This document shows positions 26,917 to 35,028 of a DNA stretch of 64,000 bases, in pieces. The DNA is from an uncultured Propionibacteriaceae bacterium. GTDB taxonomy: Bacteria; Actinomycetota; Actinomycetes; Propionibacteriales; Propionibacteriaceae. A program made the translations under genes and the position numbers. The DNA lies in assembly GCA_945911015.1 (NCBI GenBank), contig CAMDZW010000001.1, positions 186,001-250,000 on the forward strand. Direction: 5' to 3'. The notes under the pieces were generated by a model that was given only the letters and a program-made list of their open reading frames with translations, was not told the DNA's origin and ran no database searches. Position 1 is the stretch's first letter; every line of letters begins with the position of its first letter.

Positions 26917-27022
26917 CCAGCACACCCATGTTCGGGCCAGCACACCCACGTGTGGCCCAGCACCCCTGCGGGTCCGTGCTGGCCCACACCGGGAGCTGCT
27001 CGCCCACACCGGGATGTGCTGG
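26917..27022. repeat. Dyad-symmetric array of 20-bp units upstream of the second AbiEi/DUF559-like gene
   Basis: Three 20-bp units start with CCAGCAC on the plus strand (26917, 26937, 26957). Three start on the minus strand (ends 26982, 27002, 27022; the middle one begins CGAGCAG). All are exactly in register about a centre at 26969.5. The best unit is CCAGCACATCCCGGTGTGGG; the units share CCAGCAC at the start and, in most, GTGTGG near the end. There are no spacers. It lies 130 bp before the gene at 27153 and 40 bp beyond the infA promoter. Together with the downstream copy at 28150 it brackets that gene. Confidence 0.85.
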
Positions 27023-27061
27023 CCTCGGCTGCCGCACGCGCGACACCATCGGCTCCGGCAA

Positions 27062-27103
27062 GGTTGTCCACAGCCAGAGATCCAGCTGGCCGGTTGTCCA
27101 CAG
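27062..27103 (+). repeat. Pair of 12-bp direct repeats, each holding a DnaA-box match
   Basis: GGTTGTCCACAG occurs at 27062-27073 and 27092-27103, exactly 30 bp apart, or about three helical turns. Each contains TTGTCCACA, the consensus DnaA box of high-GC actinobacteria. They lie between the repeat array and the start of the AbiEi/DUF559-like gene. No dnaA, dnaN or AT-rich unwinding region is near, so this is not the chromosomal origin. Confidence 0.6.
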
Positions 27104-27152
27104 ATCCGGCGAAGTACGAACAATCCTGCCGAGAACCTTCGATGGTGTGGAC

Positions 27153-28130
27153 ATGACTGTGACATCACGTTCTGATCTGCTGGCCGAAGGCTGGTCGCTC
27201 GCCGAGATCCGCGCCAAGCTGTCTCGGCGCGACTGGACCGCGATGGCTCCAGGTCGCTATCTGCTCGGACCGAGACCCCAGTTTCGCAGCGACGAATTCC
27301 TGCTGAGGACCCACGCGATGATGATGCGCTTCTCCAGCCCCGAAATCGTCGCCAGCCACAGCAGCGCCGCCGCCGTGCACGGGCTCCCGCTCCACACTGT
27401 GCCCACGAAGGTCGAAATCACCAGAGTGGGCAACAGCGGTTCCCGGTCGACCCGGGGCGCCAGGATCCGCGGCCTGCTGCTGGGCCAGCGCGATCGGACG
27501 GTGATCAACGGCATTGCCGTCACCACTGTCGCCCGGACGCTGGTTGACCTGGCCCGCCATGCGTCGGCCGAGCAGGCGATCGTCGCTGCCGACCATGCCC
27601 TCCATCACCAGCTGGTGACCAGTGATGAGGTCATTGAAGCGTTCCTCCGCCTGTCAACGGCGGCCCGTCGGCCCACGGTACGACGGGTTCTCGCCCGGGC
27701 CGACGGACGAGCCGAGAGCGCCAAGGAGACCATCCAACGCCTCATCCTTGCCGATGGTGGGATTGCCGACCTCGAACTCCAGGTGGAGATCCATGACGAG
27801 GACGGCAAGTTCGTCGCCCGGGTGGACGGGGCTCTGCTCGAGCACGGCATCGCCACCGAATACGACGGCGAGCAGAAGTACCTCAAGTTCCTCAAACCCG
27901 GTCAAGATGCTGCGAGCGCAGTGATGGAGGAGAAACGGAGAGAGGACGCTGTCCGGGCACTGCGTTGGTCGATGGTGCGCCACACCAAGTACGACCTCGC
28001 CCGCCCTCGCGACATGGTCGAACAGGTGAAGCGCACCATCCGGTCCCGTCGGGGGCTCCCTCCGGTGCTCGGTTCGGTCCGGGTGCGACCGCCGATCACG
28101 ATCGACTTTGCCGCCCTGGATGACCAGTGA
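27153..28130 (+). CDS. AbiEi-like antitoxin domain / DUF559-type endonuclease-fold protein, second copy
   Basis: 325 residues. N-terminal AbiEi-like winged helix ([20 protein letters not shown], then MAPGRYLLG), followed by [13 protein letters not shown] and the [21 protein letters not shown] linker. The C-terminal restriction-like fold has [17 protein letters not shown] with the acidic pair, then [18 protein letters not shown]. It is a distant paralogue of the gene at 11106. No partner toxin is adjacent. ATG at 27153 gives the start expected from the domain. The upstream array and paired DnaA-box repeats, and the downstream array, are its unusual context. Function is unknown; autoregulation through the arrays is an inference. 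Confidence 0.7.
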   Translation: MTVTSRSDLLAEGWSLAEIRAKLSRRDWTAMAPGRYLLGPRPQFRSDEFLLRTHAMMMRFSSPEIVASHSSAAAVHGLPLHTVPTKVEITRVGNSGSRSTRGARIRGLLLGQRDRTVINGIAVTTVARTLVDLARHASAEQAIVAADHALHHQLVTSDEVIEAFLRLSTAARRPTVRRVLARADGRAESAKETIQRLILADGGIADLELQVEIHDEDGKFVARVDGALLEHGIATEYDGEQKYLKFLKPGQDAASAVMEEKRREDAVRALRWSMVRHTKYDLARPRDMVEQVKRTIRSRRGLPPVLGSVRVRPPITIDFAALDDQ

Positions 28131-28149
28131 CCCGGCCAAACCACCGAGG

Positions 28150-28277
28150 CCAGCACAACCCCGGACCGGGCCTATCCGACTTCCCAGGAAGCCAGCACAT
28201 GTAGCGGTGGCCCAGCACGTCCCCGGGTGCATGCTGGCCGACATCACGATGCGCTGGCTCGCCCCGGGGTGTGCTGG
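28150..28277. repeat. Second CCAGCAC array, downstream of the AbiEi/DUF559-like gene
   Basis: CCAGCAC units start at 28150, 28192 and 28212. Inverted units end at 28237, 28257 and 28277, every 20 bp. The 28192/28257 and 28212/28237 pairs share the centre 28224.5. The unit ending at 28277 is CCAGCACACCCCGGGGCGAG; its mirror position on the left (28172) is degenerate and the unit at 28150 is out of register. Another GTGCTGG lies at 28307-28313. The array fills the gap between the stops of two convergent genes, so it may also work as a termination structure. Confidence 0.75.
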
Positions 28278-28325
28278 CCTGGCACCATTAGGGGAATGGT
28301 CAGGAGGTGCTGGGCTCGGCGGACC

Positions 28326-30374
28326 TCAGCCGACCAAGGAGCGCAACTCCACCCAGTCGGTGCCAAGCACATTGGCCTCGGCGGCGGTGACCTTCTGCCA
28401 GCCGGTCACCACGTACCGGCCAGCATCGGAGTCAACCACCGACGGTTCCGCATTGGTCAACAGCAGTCCCTGCGGCCAGGTCCCCGCCGATGGCGGCGCG
28501 ACTGCAGTCCGCTCCCCTGCCAACCGGCCCGACCCCGCCGACACCGTCGCCGACCCCTCGTCGATGGTCTGGATCGAGAAGGAACGGATTTTCAACGGCG
28601 CAGAACCGTGCCACAGGATGACCCGGATCGCCTTGACCTCCTCGGTGGCGATGAACATGAAGTCCTCACGGCCGTTGTTGCGGATCGAGTCCTTCGGCGT
28701 CCGGTACGCCCCGCCGAAGAGGGACTCCATCGGGTCGATGGTCTGCCATCGTTTCGTACGGATCAGGCCCGGCTCGTCGCGCGGTGGCGTCTCCAGTGGT
28801 TGTCCGTCGGCGCCGAGGGCGAGCAGGTAGATCCGGCCGTAGTGGCCCACCTCGCAGTCCCGCTTCAGCACGAATCTCTTGCTCACTGAGGAGTCGACGG
28901 TCACGGTGAGCGCGTGGGTGGCATTGGTGTCGCTGACGATGAAGTCATCCTCGAGCAGCACCCGACCGTGATCGGACACCGTGGTCGCATTGGACTCCAT
29001 GAACCCGATCCCGGGGATCTGCACGGTCGTGGCGCCGTCGTAGTAGCAGGCGTTCTCCACCAACGAACCCGAGGAGAACACCGTGACGGGTTCGTCGATC
29101 ATGTTGCCTCGGTTGGAGTGCGCGTCGGTGGTCGGGCACAGCGACCGGTCGTCGATCGGAGCCAATCCGAAACCGGCATTGATCGTGTTGTCGGCAGATT
29201 CGTTCTCGACCCGCGCCAACCAGGTGGCTCCGCTCTCGTTGCGGATCGACTCGAAGTGGTTGTACTGGCCGTGCTCGATCAGGATCGGGATCGTGTCCTG
29301 CTCGCCGGCCTCGGCGGCCAGCAGTTCGATCGACGGCTTGAGGAAGTAGTTGTTGTTGTTCGCGGTGTAGGTGCCGTCGATCGAGGTGATCCGGATGCCG
29401 GCCCGCTCCATGCCCTTGGTCTGGGTCGTCGACTTGAAGCAGGACAGCCGCCCGTTGAGGAAGAGGTTCTCATTGCACCACCCTCTGACCTCGCCCTTGG
29501 ACTGGTTGGTCAGGTCGAGCTGGACCTGGTTGTCGACGAAGTAGCCGAGATGGATCTGGTTGTAGCAGAACCCGGCCCCCAGGGCGAGGCACTGGGCACC
29601 GATGGTGAATCCCATGACGCGCTCGAGATGGATGATCGACTCCTGGGTGTTGTGGAGGCGGATCCCGATGAACTCCTGCGACCCCCAGGCCGCGTAGTTG
29701 GCGTCGGTCGTCCGGACAATCACACTCAACCGCAGGACGACCTCGCCATTCGAACCACCACCGGTGCCGACGTCCAGAGCCACCCGATCGGCCGGCCCGT
29801 CATAGGCAATCTCGCTGGCCATCTCGATCGAGATGCCCTTCGGCACATCGATGGTGTCGGTGGTCCGGTAGCCGGACCTGTGGGGGAAGTAGAGCAGCGG
29901 CCTCGAGCGACCGGTGGTCGCGGTGAACCGGGCTGCAGCTTCGGCCACGGCGGCGCGGATGGCCGCGGTGTCGTCGGCGATGCCGTCACCGACTGCCCCG
30001 AACCAAGTGACGTCGATGATCCCGGCATCGTCTTCGCGGACATAGCGGTTCCCGGCCGTGGTGACCAGCACCGTCGCCCCGTCGTCGGCCGCGTCGCTGT
30101 CGGGGGCCAGCGAGAACAGACCCTGTCGTCCGGCATCGGTCACGTAGTAGGTCGAACCCGGCCGGGCCGAACCCTGCGAACGGACCTCGTCGAGGGTGGC
30201 CGGTGTGACGAAGCGGGGCGATGAGACCGGTGCTGCCTCGGCCTTGCGCGCGGTCATGGCGCCGACCGCACCGGCGGCCAGCGCGGGCCCGGCGAACCGC
30301 AGCAACCCGCGGCGACCGATCCCGGCCCGTTCGACCTGGACCGAACCCTCGCCCGAAGCATCGGGAGTGGACAT
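28326..30374 (-). CDS. Tat-exported right-handed beta-helix protein (pectate lyase 3-like)
   Basis: 682 residues. A twin-arginine signal (GIGRRGLLRFAGPALAAGAVG) without a lipobox indicates release outside the cell. Near residue 120 is WFGAVGDGIADDTAAIRAA, the entry motif of the pectate-lyase 3 / tailspike beta-helix family. The following 350 residues have the short Asn- and Ile-rich rungs of such helices. The C-terminal 150 residues look like a separate beta domain. These folds bind or cleave polysaccharides, and phage tailspikes share them, but there are no phage genes here. The regulator gene lies 144 bp upstream on the same strand and probably controls it. Confidence 0.75.
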   Translation of the reverse strand: MSTPDASGEGSVQVERAGIGRRGLLRFAGPALAAGAVGAMTARKAEAAPVSSPRFVTPATLDEVRSQGSARPGSTYYVTDAGRQGLFSLAPDSDAADDGATVLVTTAGNRYVREDDAGIIDVTWFGAVGDGIADDTAAIRAAVAEAAARFTATTGRSRPLLYFPHRSGYRTTDTIDVPKGISIEMASEIAYDGPADRVALDVGTGGGSNGEVVLRLSVIVRTTDANYAAWGSQEFIGIRLHNTQESIIHLERVMGFTIGAQCLALGAGFCYNQIHLGYFVDNQVQLDLTNQSKGEVRGWCNENLFLNGRLSCFKSTTQTKGMERAGIRITSIDGTYTANNNNYFLKPSIELLAAEAGEQDTIPILIEHGQYNHFESIRNESGATWLARVENESADNTINAGFGLAPIDDRSLCPTTDAHSNRGNMIDEPVTVFSSGSLVENACYYDGATTVQIPGIGFMESNATTVSDHGRVLLEDDFIVSDTNATHALTVTVDSSVSKRFVLKRDCEVGHYGRIYLLALGADGQPLETPPRDEPGLIRTKRWQTIDPMESLFGGAYRTPKDSIRNNGREDFMFIATEEVKAIRVILWHGSAPLKIRSFSIQTIDEGSATVSAGSGRLAGERTAVAPPSAGTWPQGLLLTNAEPSVVDSDAGRYVVTGWQKVTAAEANVLGTDWVELRSLVG

Positions 30375-30518
30375 GATTGACCTCCTTGTCTGCCCGGCCG
30401 TAGCCGGGCACGGCGGACTGGAGCCGCGAGGGCGCGCTCCAGCAACCGTCGGCGACCTTCGCCGACGTTGATCTGTGGTTGTCTCGTACGGCCGCCTCGC
30501 TCGGGTGGCGACGTCAAC

Positions 30519-31646
30519 TCAGGCGACCTGGGGGATCAGCCCCCATGTCTTGGCATCGACCGCCCACGACGGGTGTGAACTCATCCGGGTCAACACGGTC
30601 ATGTCGACCAACTCTTCGCGAGGCGGCCCGTGGTGGCGGCCGGTCGCACGGTCATGGAGCAGCCGAGACGCCTGGAGGCCGACCAGTTCGCGGTCGGGGC
30701 ACACCGAGGTCCAGACGTGCTGGGCCACATCTGGCAAGGTCTCGAAGCTGACCAGCACGGGCCAGTCCTGCGCCTCGATCCGGTCGGCCTGCAGCCGGTC
30801 GACGATCCCTCCGGCGACGATGTCATCAGCCGCAACGAGTGCGTCGAATTCTGCCAGCGCCGGCACCACCTGGGCGGCCACACAGGCGGCCGACTCGGCT
30901 GCGGTCTGTCGACTGGACACGGTCGGCACCAGGAAGGTCCGGCCACCGGGCAACACCTCGGCCCACCCCTGCTCCCGCTCGCGTGACCAGATCCGTTTCA
31001 AGCCGATGTCGCTGTCCCGGTGGAACCCGACGAACGCAGAACGGGACAGGCCCCGCCGCAGCAGGTGCATGGCGGCCTTGCGGCCACCGTCGACATCGTG
31101 AAAACCGATCAGGTCATGCGGCACCGCCGGATCACGTTCGGCATAGCGGCTCAGCACGGCCGGGACCGCCTGCTCGGCCAACATCGCCGACAGCGACGGA
31201 TCGATCCGACCCCAACTGAACACGCCGTCACAACGCAGCCCGGCACCGCTGTCCCGTACGTGAGGGTCCAGCACCGCGAGCAGCTGGGTGGGGGCCATCA
31301 CCAGACAGGTCGCACCGAGTTCGGCGCACCCACGCTCGAACCCGAACCTCGCCCGTACCTCCTGGTCACTGCTGGCCGACTCGGTGCGCAGGAAGACGAA
31401 GGTCAGGTCGGTCGAGTCCAGTTCGGCCAGGACCAGGCCCTGGCCGCGGATGGACCGGACCACATGTTGGTCGACCAGGGGCTGCAGGACCTTGGACACG
31501 ATGGGCATCGACAGATCGAATTCGGCCGAGAGTTGGCGCAGACTCGGCAACCTTCCACCGGGCCGCACGGAGCCGTCGGTGGTGATCCGCTTCAGGTGAT
31601 CGGAGAGTTCTTGCCGCCGCCGTGCGGTTTCCTGCCTCGACGCCAT
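30519..31646 (-). CDS. Hybrid transcriptional regulator: GntR winged helix plus LacI-type sensor
   Basis: 375 residues. The N-terminal 75 residues are a GntR-type DNA-binding domain (RPGGRLPSLRQLSAEFDLSMP, then VDQHVVRSIRGQGLVLAE). The rest is a periplasmic-binding-protein-like sugar sensor as in LacI (CDGVFSWGRI, HLLRRGLSRSAFVGFH, DALVAADDIVAGGIVDRL). This AraR-like layout normally senses a mono- or disaccharide. ATG at 31646 is preferred because GGAGG lies 7 nt upstream. It precedes the beta-helix gene on the same strand. A pair of AAGTT repeats just upstream may be its own operator. Confidence 0.88.
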   Translation of the reverse strand: MASRQETARRRQELSDHLKRITTDGSVRPGGRLPSLRQLSAEFDLSMPIVSKVLQPLVDQHVVRSIRGQGLVLAELDSTDLTFVFLRTESASSDQEVRARFGFERGCAELGATCLVMAPTQLLAVLDPHVRDSGAGLRCDGVFSWGRIDPSLSAMLAEQAVPAVLSRYAERDPAVPHDLIGFHDVDGGRKAAMHLLRRGLSRSAFVGFHRDSDIGLKRIWSREREQGWAEVLPGGRTFLVPTVSSRQTAAESAACVAAQVVPALAEFDALVAADDIVAGGIVDRLQADRIEAQDWPVLVSFETLPDVAQHVWTSVCPDRELVGLQASRLLHDRATGRHHGPPREELVDMTVLTRMSSHPSWAVDAKTWGLIPQVA

Positions 31647-31671
31647 CGCCCAGCCTCCTTTGCCGAGCACA

Positions 31672-31686
31672 AAGTTAGCGCAAGTT
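31672..31686. promoter_or_regulatory. Possible operator upstream of the hybrid regulator
   Basis: AAGTT occurs at 31672-31676 and 31682-31686, one helical turn apart, about 30 bp before the regulator start. The surrounding AAAGTTAGCGCAAGTTGG is AT-richer than its context. It is a candidate autoregulatory site. Confidence 0.35.
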
Positions 31687-31731
31687 GGCACTCATGGCAA
31701 TGGTGTGGTGGCGTCGAGTTCGCCGATCCGG

Positions 31732-32823
31732 TCAGCCGGTCGTCGCATCCGGTGGGATGAGCCCCCGTTCGGCGAGCCGCAGGGCGAGCTCCCGCCCGTC
31801 GTGACCGGCAATCACCTCGGATCCGTTGGCCCCGAACCACTCGGCTTCGAAGCCGCCGTGCGACCAGAACTGCTCACCCGGGCTGAGCCGCCGCAGCACG
31901 ATCGCGCAGACGTGGTCCGGGTGCTCGCGCGCCAACCGGGCATAGATGGAGGGGTCGTGCTGTCCGTCATCGCCGACCAGCAGCCACCTGATGTTGGGGA
32001 AGGCATCGATCAGGTCGCGCAGGTTGGAGTGCTTGTGGGCCTGCCCGGACCGGAAGATCCCGGTGTTGGTCGGGCTCCAGTCGGTGAGCAACAGCGGACC
32101 GGCCGGGAATCGGTGGGCGGCCAGGAATCGTCGCAACGCGGGCGCCACATTCCAAGCACCGGTCGACAGGTAGACCACCGGTGCACCTGGGTGGGCCGCG
32201 ACCAGATCGTGGTAGAGCACCGGCATCCCCGGCACCACCCGGCGTGCGGACTCGTGGAGCATGAACGCATTCCAGGCCGCCAGCAACGGGCGCGGCAGTG
32301 CGGTCACCATGACGGTGTCGTCGATGTCGGAGACGATGCCGAAGGTGGTGGACTCCGACACGCACAGCACCCGGGTCACCACCTTCTCCGCACCGTCCAG
32401 GGTGAGCAGCGCGTCATGCCAGCCCGGCGTCAACGAGGTGTCCACCACCGCGTCCACCACACCGGCTCGGTCCGACACCAAGGAGTGCACATGTCCGCCG
32501 ACCTCGACGGTGACCGGGGTGTGGGGAGCCACCACGACAGCAAAGTTGCGCCATCCCCGTACGGACCTCATGTATTCGTGGCGAGGACGTTGCCTCCCCG
32601 GCCGCACCGGCCGGGAGGTGAACACCGTACGGGCGAGGATGCGCACCTTGTGCTCGGTGGCATAGCTGGTGTACGGCTCGACCCGGGCCCGCCAGCCCCG
32701 AGCGGCGAGCCAACCACCGACCCGACGGTTGAAACGGTCCTCGACCCGGGCGGCCCAATAGGGACGCGACGATGGCGGCGCCCCTGTGTCGGCATCGTTG
32801 AGTGCGGCAGATCCTGTCGTCAC
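31732..32823 (-). CDS. DUF2183 / APP1-type phosphatase-like protein
   Basis: 363 residues. The C-terminal half is a HAD-like domain of the group named for yeast APP1 phosphatidate phosphatase: the aspartate motif SDIDDTVMVT, then VYLSTGAWNVAP, LLTDWSPTNTGIFRSG and LVGDDGQHDPSIYARLA. The N-terminal half is a beta-rich region with PHTPVTVEVGGHVHS. Bacterial members are poorly studied; phosphatidate phosphatase activity is inferred only. No signal or membrane segment. It starts with a GTG at 32823, 27 bp after the stop of the metallopeptidase gene. Confidence 0.8.
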   Translation of the reverse strand: MTTGSAALNDADTGAPPSSRPYWAARVEDRFNRRVGGWLAARGWRARVEPYTSYATEHKVRILARTVFTSRPVRPGRQRPRHEYMRSVRGWRNFAVVVAPHTPVTVEVGGHVHSLVSDRAGVVDAVVDTSLTPGWHDALLTLDGAEKVVTRVLCVSESTTFGIVSDIDDTVMVTALPRPLLAAWNAFMLHESARRVVPGMPVLYHDLVAAHPGAPVVYLSTGAWNVAPALRRFLAAHRFPAGPLLLTDWSPTNTGIFRSGQAHKHSNLRDLIDAFPNIRWLLVGDDGQHDPSIYARLAREHPDHVCAIVLRRLSPGEQFWSHGGFEAEWFGANGSEVIAGHDGRELALRLAERGLIPPDATTG

Positions 32824-32850
32824 GGCGCCCAGTCTGTCACGGTCAACCGC

Positions 32851-34026
32851 TCAGGCCACGCGCTTCTTGGGGGCGGTCCAGGTGTTGCACAGCCCGAAGT
32901 CCCCCTTGCCGATCGCCCGGTTGAACCAGTACAGGTAGGACGCCGACTTGCCATGGGCCTCGTTCTGGTCGACGGAGAACCACTGCTTGAACTGGTTGAC
33001 GTCCGAGCTGCCCCACGCCGGATCGGTGAGCTGGCCGATCTGGAGGAAAGTGAAACACTCGGCCTGGAGTTCGAGCCGCCGCGAGGCCTGCATGTCGTCC
33101 TCGACGTCAGCGACCCGACCGTCGAAGATGCCGAGCCGCCACTGAACGTGGTGGGCGAACTCATGGAAGATCAGGTGCAGCGCAGCGAAGCGGGTCCCGG
33201 TGGCGGAGTACTTGCGCACCACATCCGGGTTCATGTAGATCGCCTCATCGCCGCTGCAGTAGAACGGAACCGTGTCAGAGTTGCGACCGCACGGGGTGTC
33301 GATCGACCCGGAGTGGTAGATGATCTTCGGTTCGGAGAGCGTCTCCCCGGCAGCCTTCACGACCGGGCCGTACCGCTTCATCATGCAGGCCATGGCTTCC
33401 TTGACCCACTTCTTGATGGCATCGCCCTGCGGGGCCTCTGCCTGCCCAATGCCCGAGCATTTCCACGACCCGACCTTCTGGTCATAGACCGGATTGTCCG
33501 AGGCGTTCGGGTAGTCGCCATAGGGACCGTCGACATCGGGCTTGACCCGCTCGGTCTTGACCTCGGGCGGAGTGAACGGCTGGGTCGGGTCGAGGCTCGG
33601 CTTCGGTTTCGGAGTCGGTGTCGGCTTCGGCGTCTGCGGCTGCGTCGTCGACGGCGGCAGCGGCACACCGACCGGGAGATCGGGCGCCGTGATCAGGCCG
33701 TGCACCACAAACACGCAGACAACCAGCAGCGCGACACCGAGACCGGTGAGGCCGATCATGGCCGGGTTGGCCCGCCGCTTCGGCGGATCCAGCTTGGGCG
33801 GCGGCACCTGGGGTGGAGTTGCTTGGGGTGCGCTCGACTGGCTCGCGGGCCCGGAGGCGGACTGCGCACCCTGGAAGGCGCTCTGTTGCCTGCCGAACGG
33901 ATTCGATGTGCCACCCGCCGAAGGCTGGCTGCCGGCCGAGCCCTGCGCAGGGCCACCCGAGGCACCGCTGCCGAAGCCGGTGCCGCCGAACGCACTCTGA
34001 CGCGGTCCGTGGTTATGTTCGCTCAC
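32851..34026 (-). CDS. Neutral zinc metallopeptidase, YpfJ family, membrane-anchored
   Basis: 391 residues. A Gly/Ser/Gln/Pro-rich cytoplasmic region of about 85 residues is followed by one membrane helix (MIGLTGLGVALLVVCVFVVHGL), a Pro/Thr/Lys linker (TPKPTPTPKPKP) and an external peptidase-like domain. The zinc motif is FHEFAHHVQW, with a later Glu in RRLELQAECF as third ligand. The GTG at 34026 with GGGAG upstream is the start; the longer open frame upstream is antisense to the GNAT gene. Substrate unknown. Divergent from the acetyltransferase at 34135. Confidence 0.85.
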   Translation of the reverse strand: MSEHNHGPRQSAFGGTGFGSGASGGPAQGSAGSQPSAGGTSNPFGRQQSAFQGAQSASGPASQSSAPQATPPQVPPPKLDPPKRRANPAMIGLTGLGVALLVVCVFVVHGLITAPDLPVGVPLPPSTTQPQTPKPTPTPKPKPSLDPTQPFTPPEVKTERVKPDVDGPYGDYPNASDNPVYDQKVGSWKCSGIGQAEAPQGDAIKKWVKEAMACMMKRYGPVVKAAGETLSEPKIIYHSGSIDTPCGRNSDTVPFYCSGDEAIYMNPDVVRKYSATGTRFAALHLIFHEFAHHVQWRLGIFDGRVADVEDDMQASRRLELQAECFTFLQIGQLTDPAWGSSDVNQFKQWFSVDQNEAHGKSASYLYWFNRAIGKGDFGLCNTWTAPKKRVA

Positions 34027-34122
34027 GATCTTCTCCCTTGCCGGCAACACTGTACGGTGCAGCGGGTCCGTTGTGTTCGGGTCAGCCCGACGCCGGTGGG
34101 TGGGACAGCGGCGGCACCGCGA

Positions 34123-34128
34123 TAGCGT
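34123..34128 (+). promoter_or_regulatory. -10 box of the GNAT pair, leaderless start
   Basis: TAGCGT ends 6 nt before the ATG at 34135, and no ribosome-binding site is present. This is the leaderless arrangement seen at several genes in the window. Confidence 0.5.
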
Positions 34129-34134
34129 GACCGA

Positions 34135-35028
34135 ATGCACCAGTGGGAGCTGATCACCGATCCACGTGAGTTCGCCGAACGGGCCGCGCCTCTGCTCCGG
34201 GCTCAGCCTGTGGTCAGCACGATCCTGGCCACCACCGTTGCCCGCAAGATCCGTGCCGTGGAACGGGGTGAGGAACTCGACCCGCGCGACTGGTGGCTGC
34301 TGGTCAACGACGGTTCCGAGGTGGTCGGCGCCGGGATGGCACAGCCACCGGACGAGACGCGACGACTCTTCCTGCTGGATCTTCCCAGCGACATCATCAC
34401 CGGGCTCGCCGAACATCTGGCGCGCCGCGGAGACCGGATCGACTGGGTGAATGGCGCCCGGCCGACCGTGGATGAGTTCGCGCGCGCTTGGCAACACTGC
34501 ACGCCGACCCGGGCCACCATCGGGGTCCACACCCGACTGTTCGAGTTGGACACCCTGGTCCCACCACCGGTTGCACCCGGCAAGCTCCGTGAACCGACAC
34601 CGTCCGAACATGCACTGCTCGCTGATTGGTTGGCTGATTTCCGGGCAGAGGCCGAGCTGCAGGCCGGTCGCGTCCCCAGGCCCGATCCGTTGCAGCAGTC
34701 CGAGGAAGCGGCGGTCGCTGACGTCGCCGAGCGGGTGGCTGACCATCGGCTGTGGGTCTGGGACGACGGCGGTCAACCGGTCCATCTGACCGGGTTCCAA
34801 CCGGCGACCTTCGGTGTGGCCAGGATCGGCCCGGTCTACACCCCGCCGCAGTATCGCGGGCACGGCTACGCGGGATCCGCGGTGGCCGAGGTGTCACGAC
34901 GTCTGCAGGCTGAGGCCCGGGTGTGCCTGTTCACCGACCAGGCGAATCCGGTGTCGAATGCGTTGTACGAGCGGCTCGGCTATCGGCCGGTGGTGGACAT
35001 GGCCAACTTCACCGTGGCGCCGCTGTGA
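34135..35028 (+). CDS. GNAT family N-acetyltransferase
   Basis: 297 residues. The C-terminal third is a GNAT domain: ARIGPVYTPPQYRGHGYAGSAV is the acetyl-CoA loop, followed by CLFTDQANPVSNALYERLGY. The N-terminal two thirds, with VARKIRAVERGEELDPRDWW, form the variable domain seen in a group of two-domain actinobacterial acetyltransferases. The acceptor is unknown. It overlaps the next acetyltransferase gene by 4 bp (GTGA), so the two are made together. Confidence 0.88.
   Translation: MHQWELITDPREFAERAAPLLRAQPVVSTILATTVARKIRAVERGEELDPRDWWLLVNDGSEVVGAGMAQPPDETRRLFLLDLPSDIITGLAEHLARRGDRIDWVNGARPTVDEFARAWQHCTPTRATIGVHTRLFELDTLVPPPVAPGKLREPTPSEHALLADWLADFRAEAELQAGRVPRPDPLQQSEEAAVADVAERVADHRLWVWDDGGQPVHLTGFQPATFGVARIGPVYTPPQYRGHGYAGSAVAEVSRRLQAEARVCLFTDQANPVSNALYERLGYRPVVDMANFTVAPL

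Noticed and set aside
27062..27103. Chromosomal or plasmid replication origin
   Set aside because: Only two DnaA boxes, no AT-rich stretch, and no dnaA, dnaN, rep or partition genes nearby.
26917..28277. CRISPR array
   Set aside because: Units are 20 bp and directly adjacent with no spacers, they invert at the centre, and no cas genes are present.
28914..30224. Open frame of 436 codons on the plus strand
   Set aside because: Antisense to the beta-helix gene, which has a Tat signal and family motif.
32851..34863. Metallopeptidase frame extended to 670 residues
   Set aside because: The extension is antisense to the GNAT gene; a ribosome site and the natural N terminus lie at 34026.
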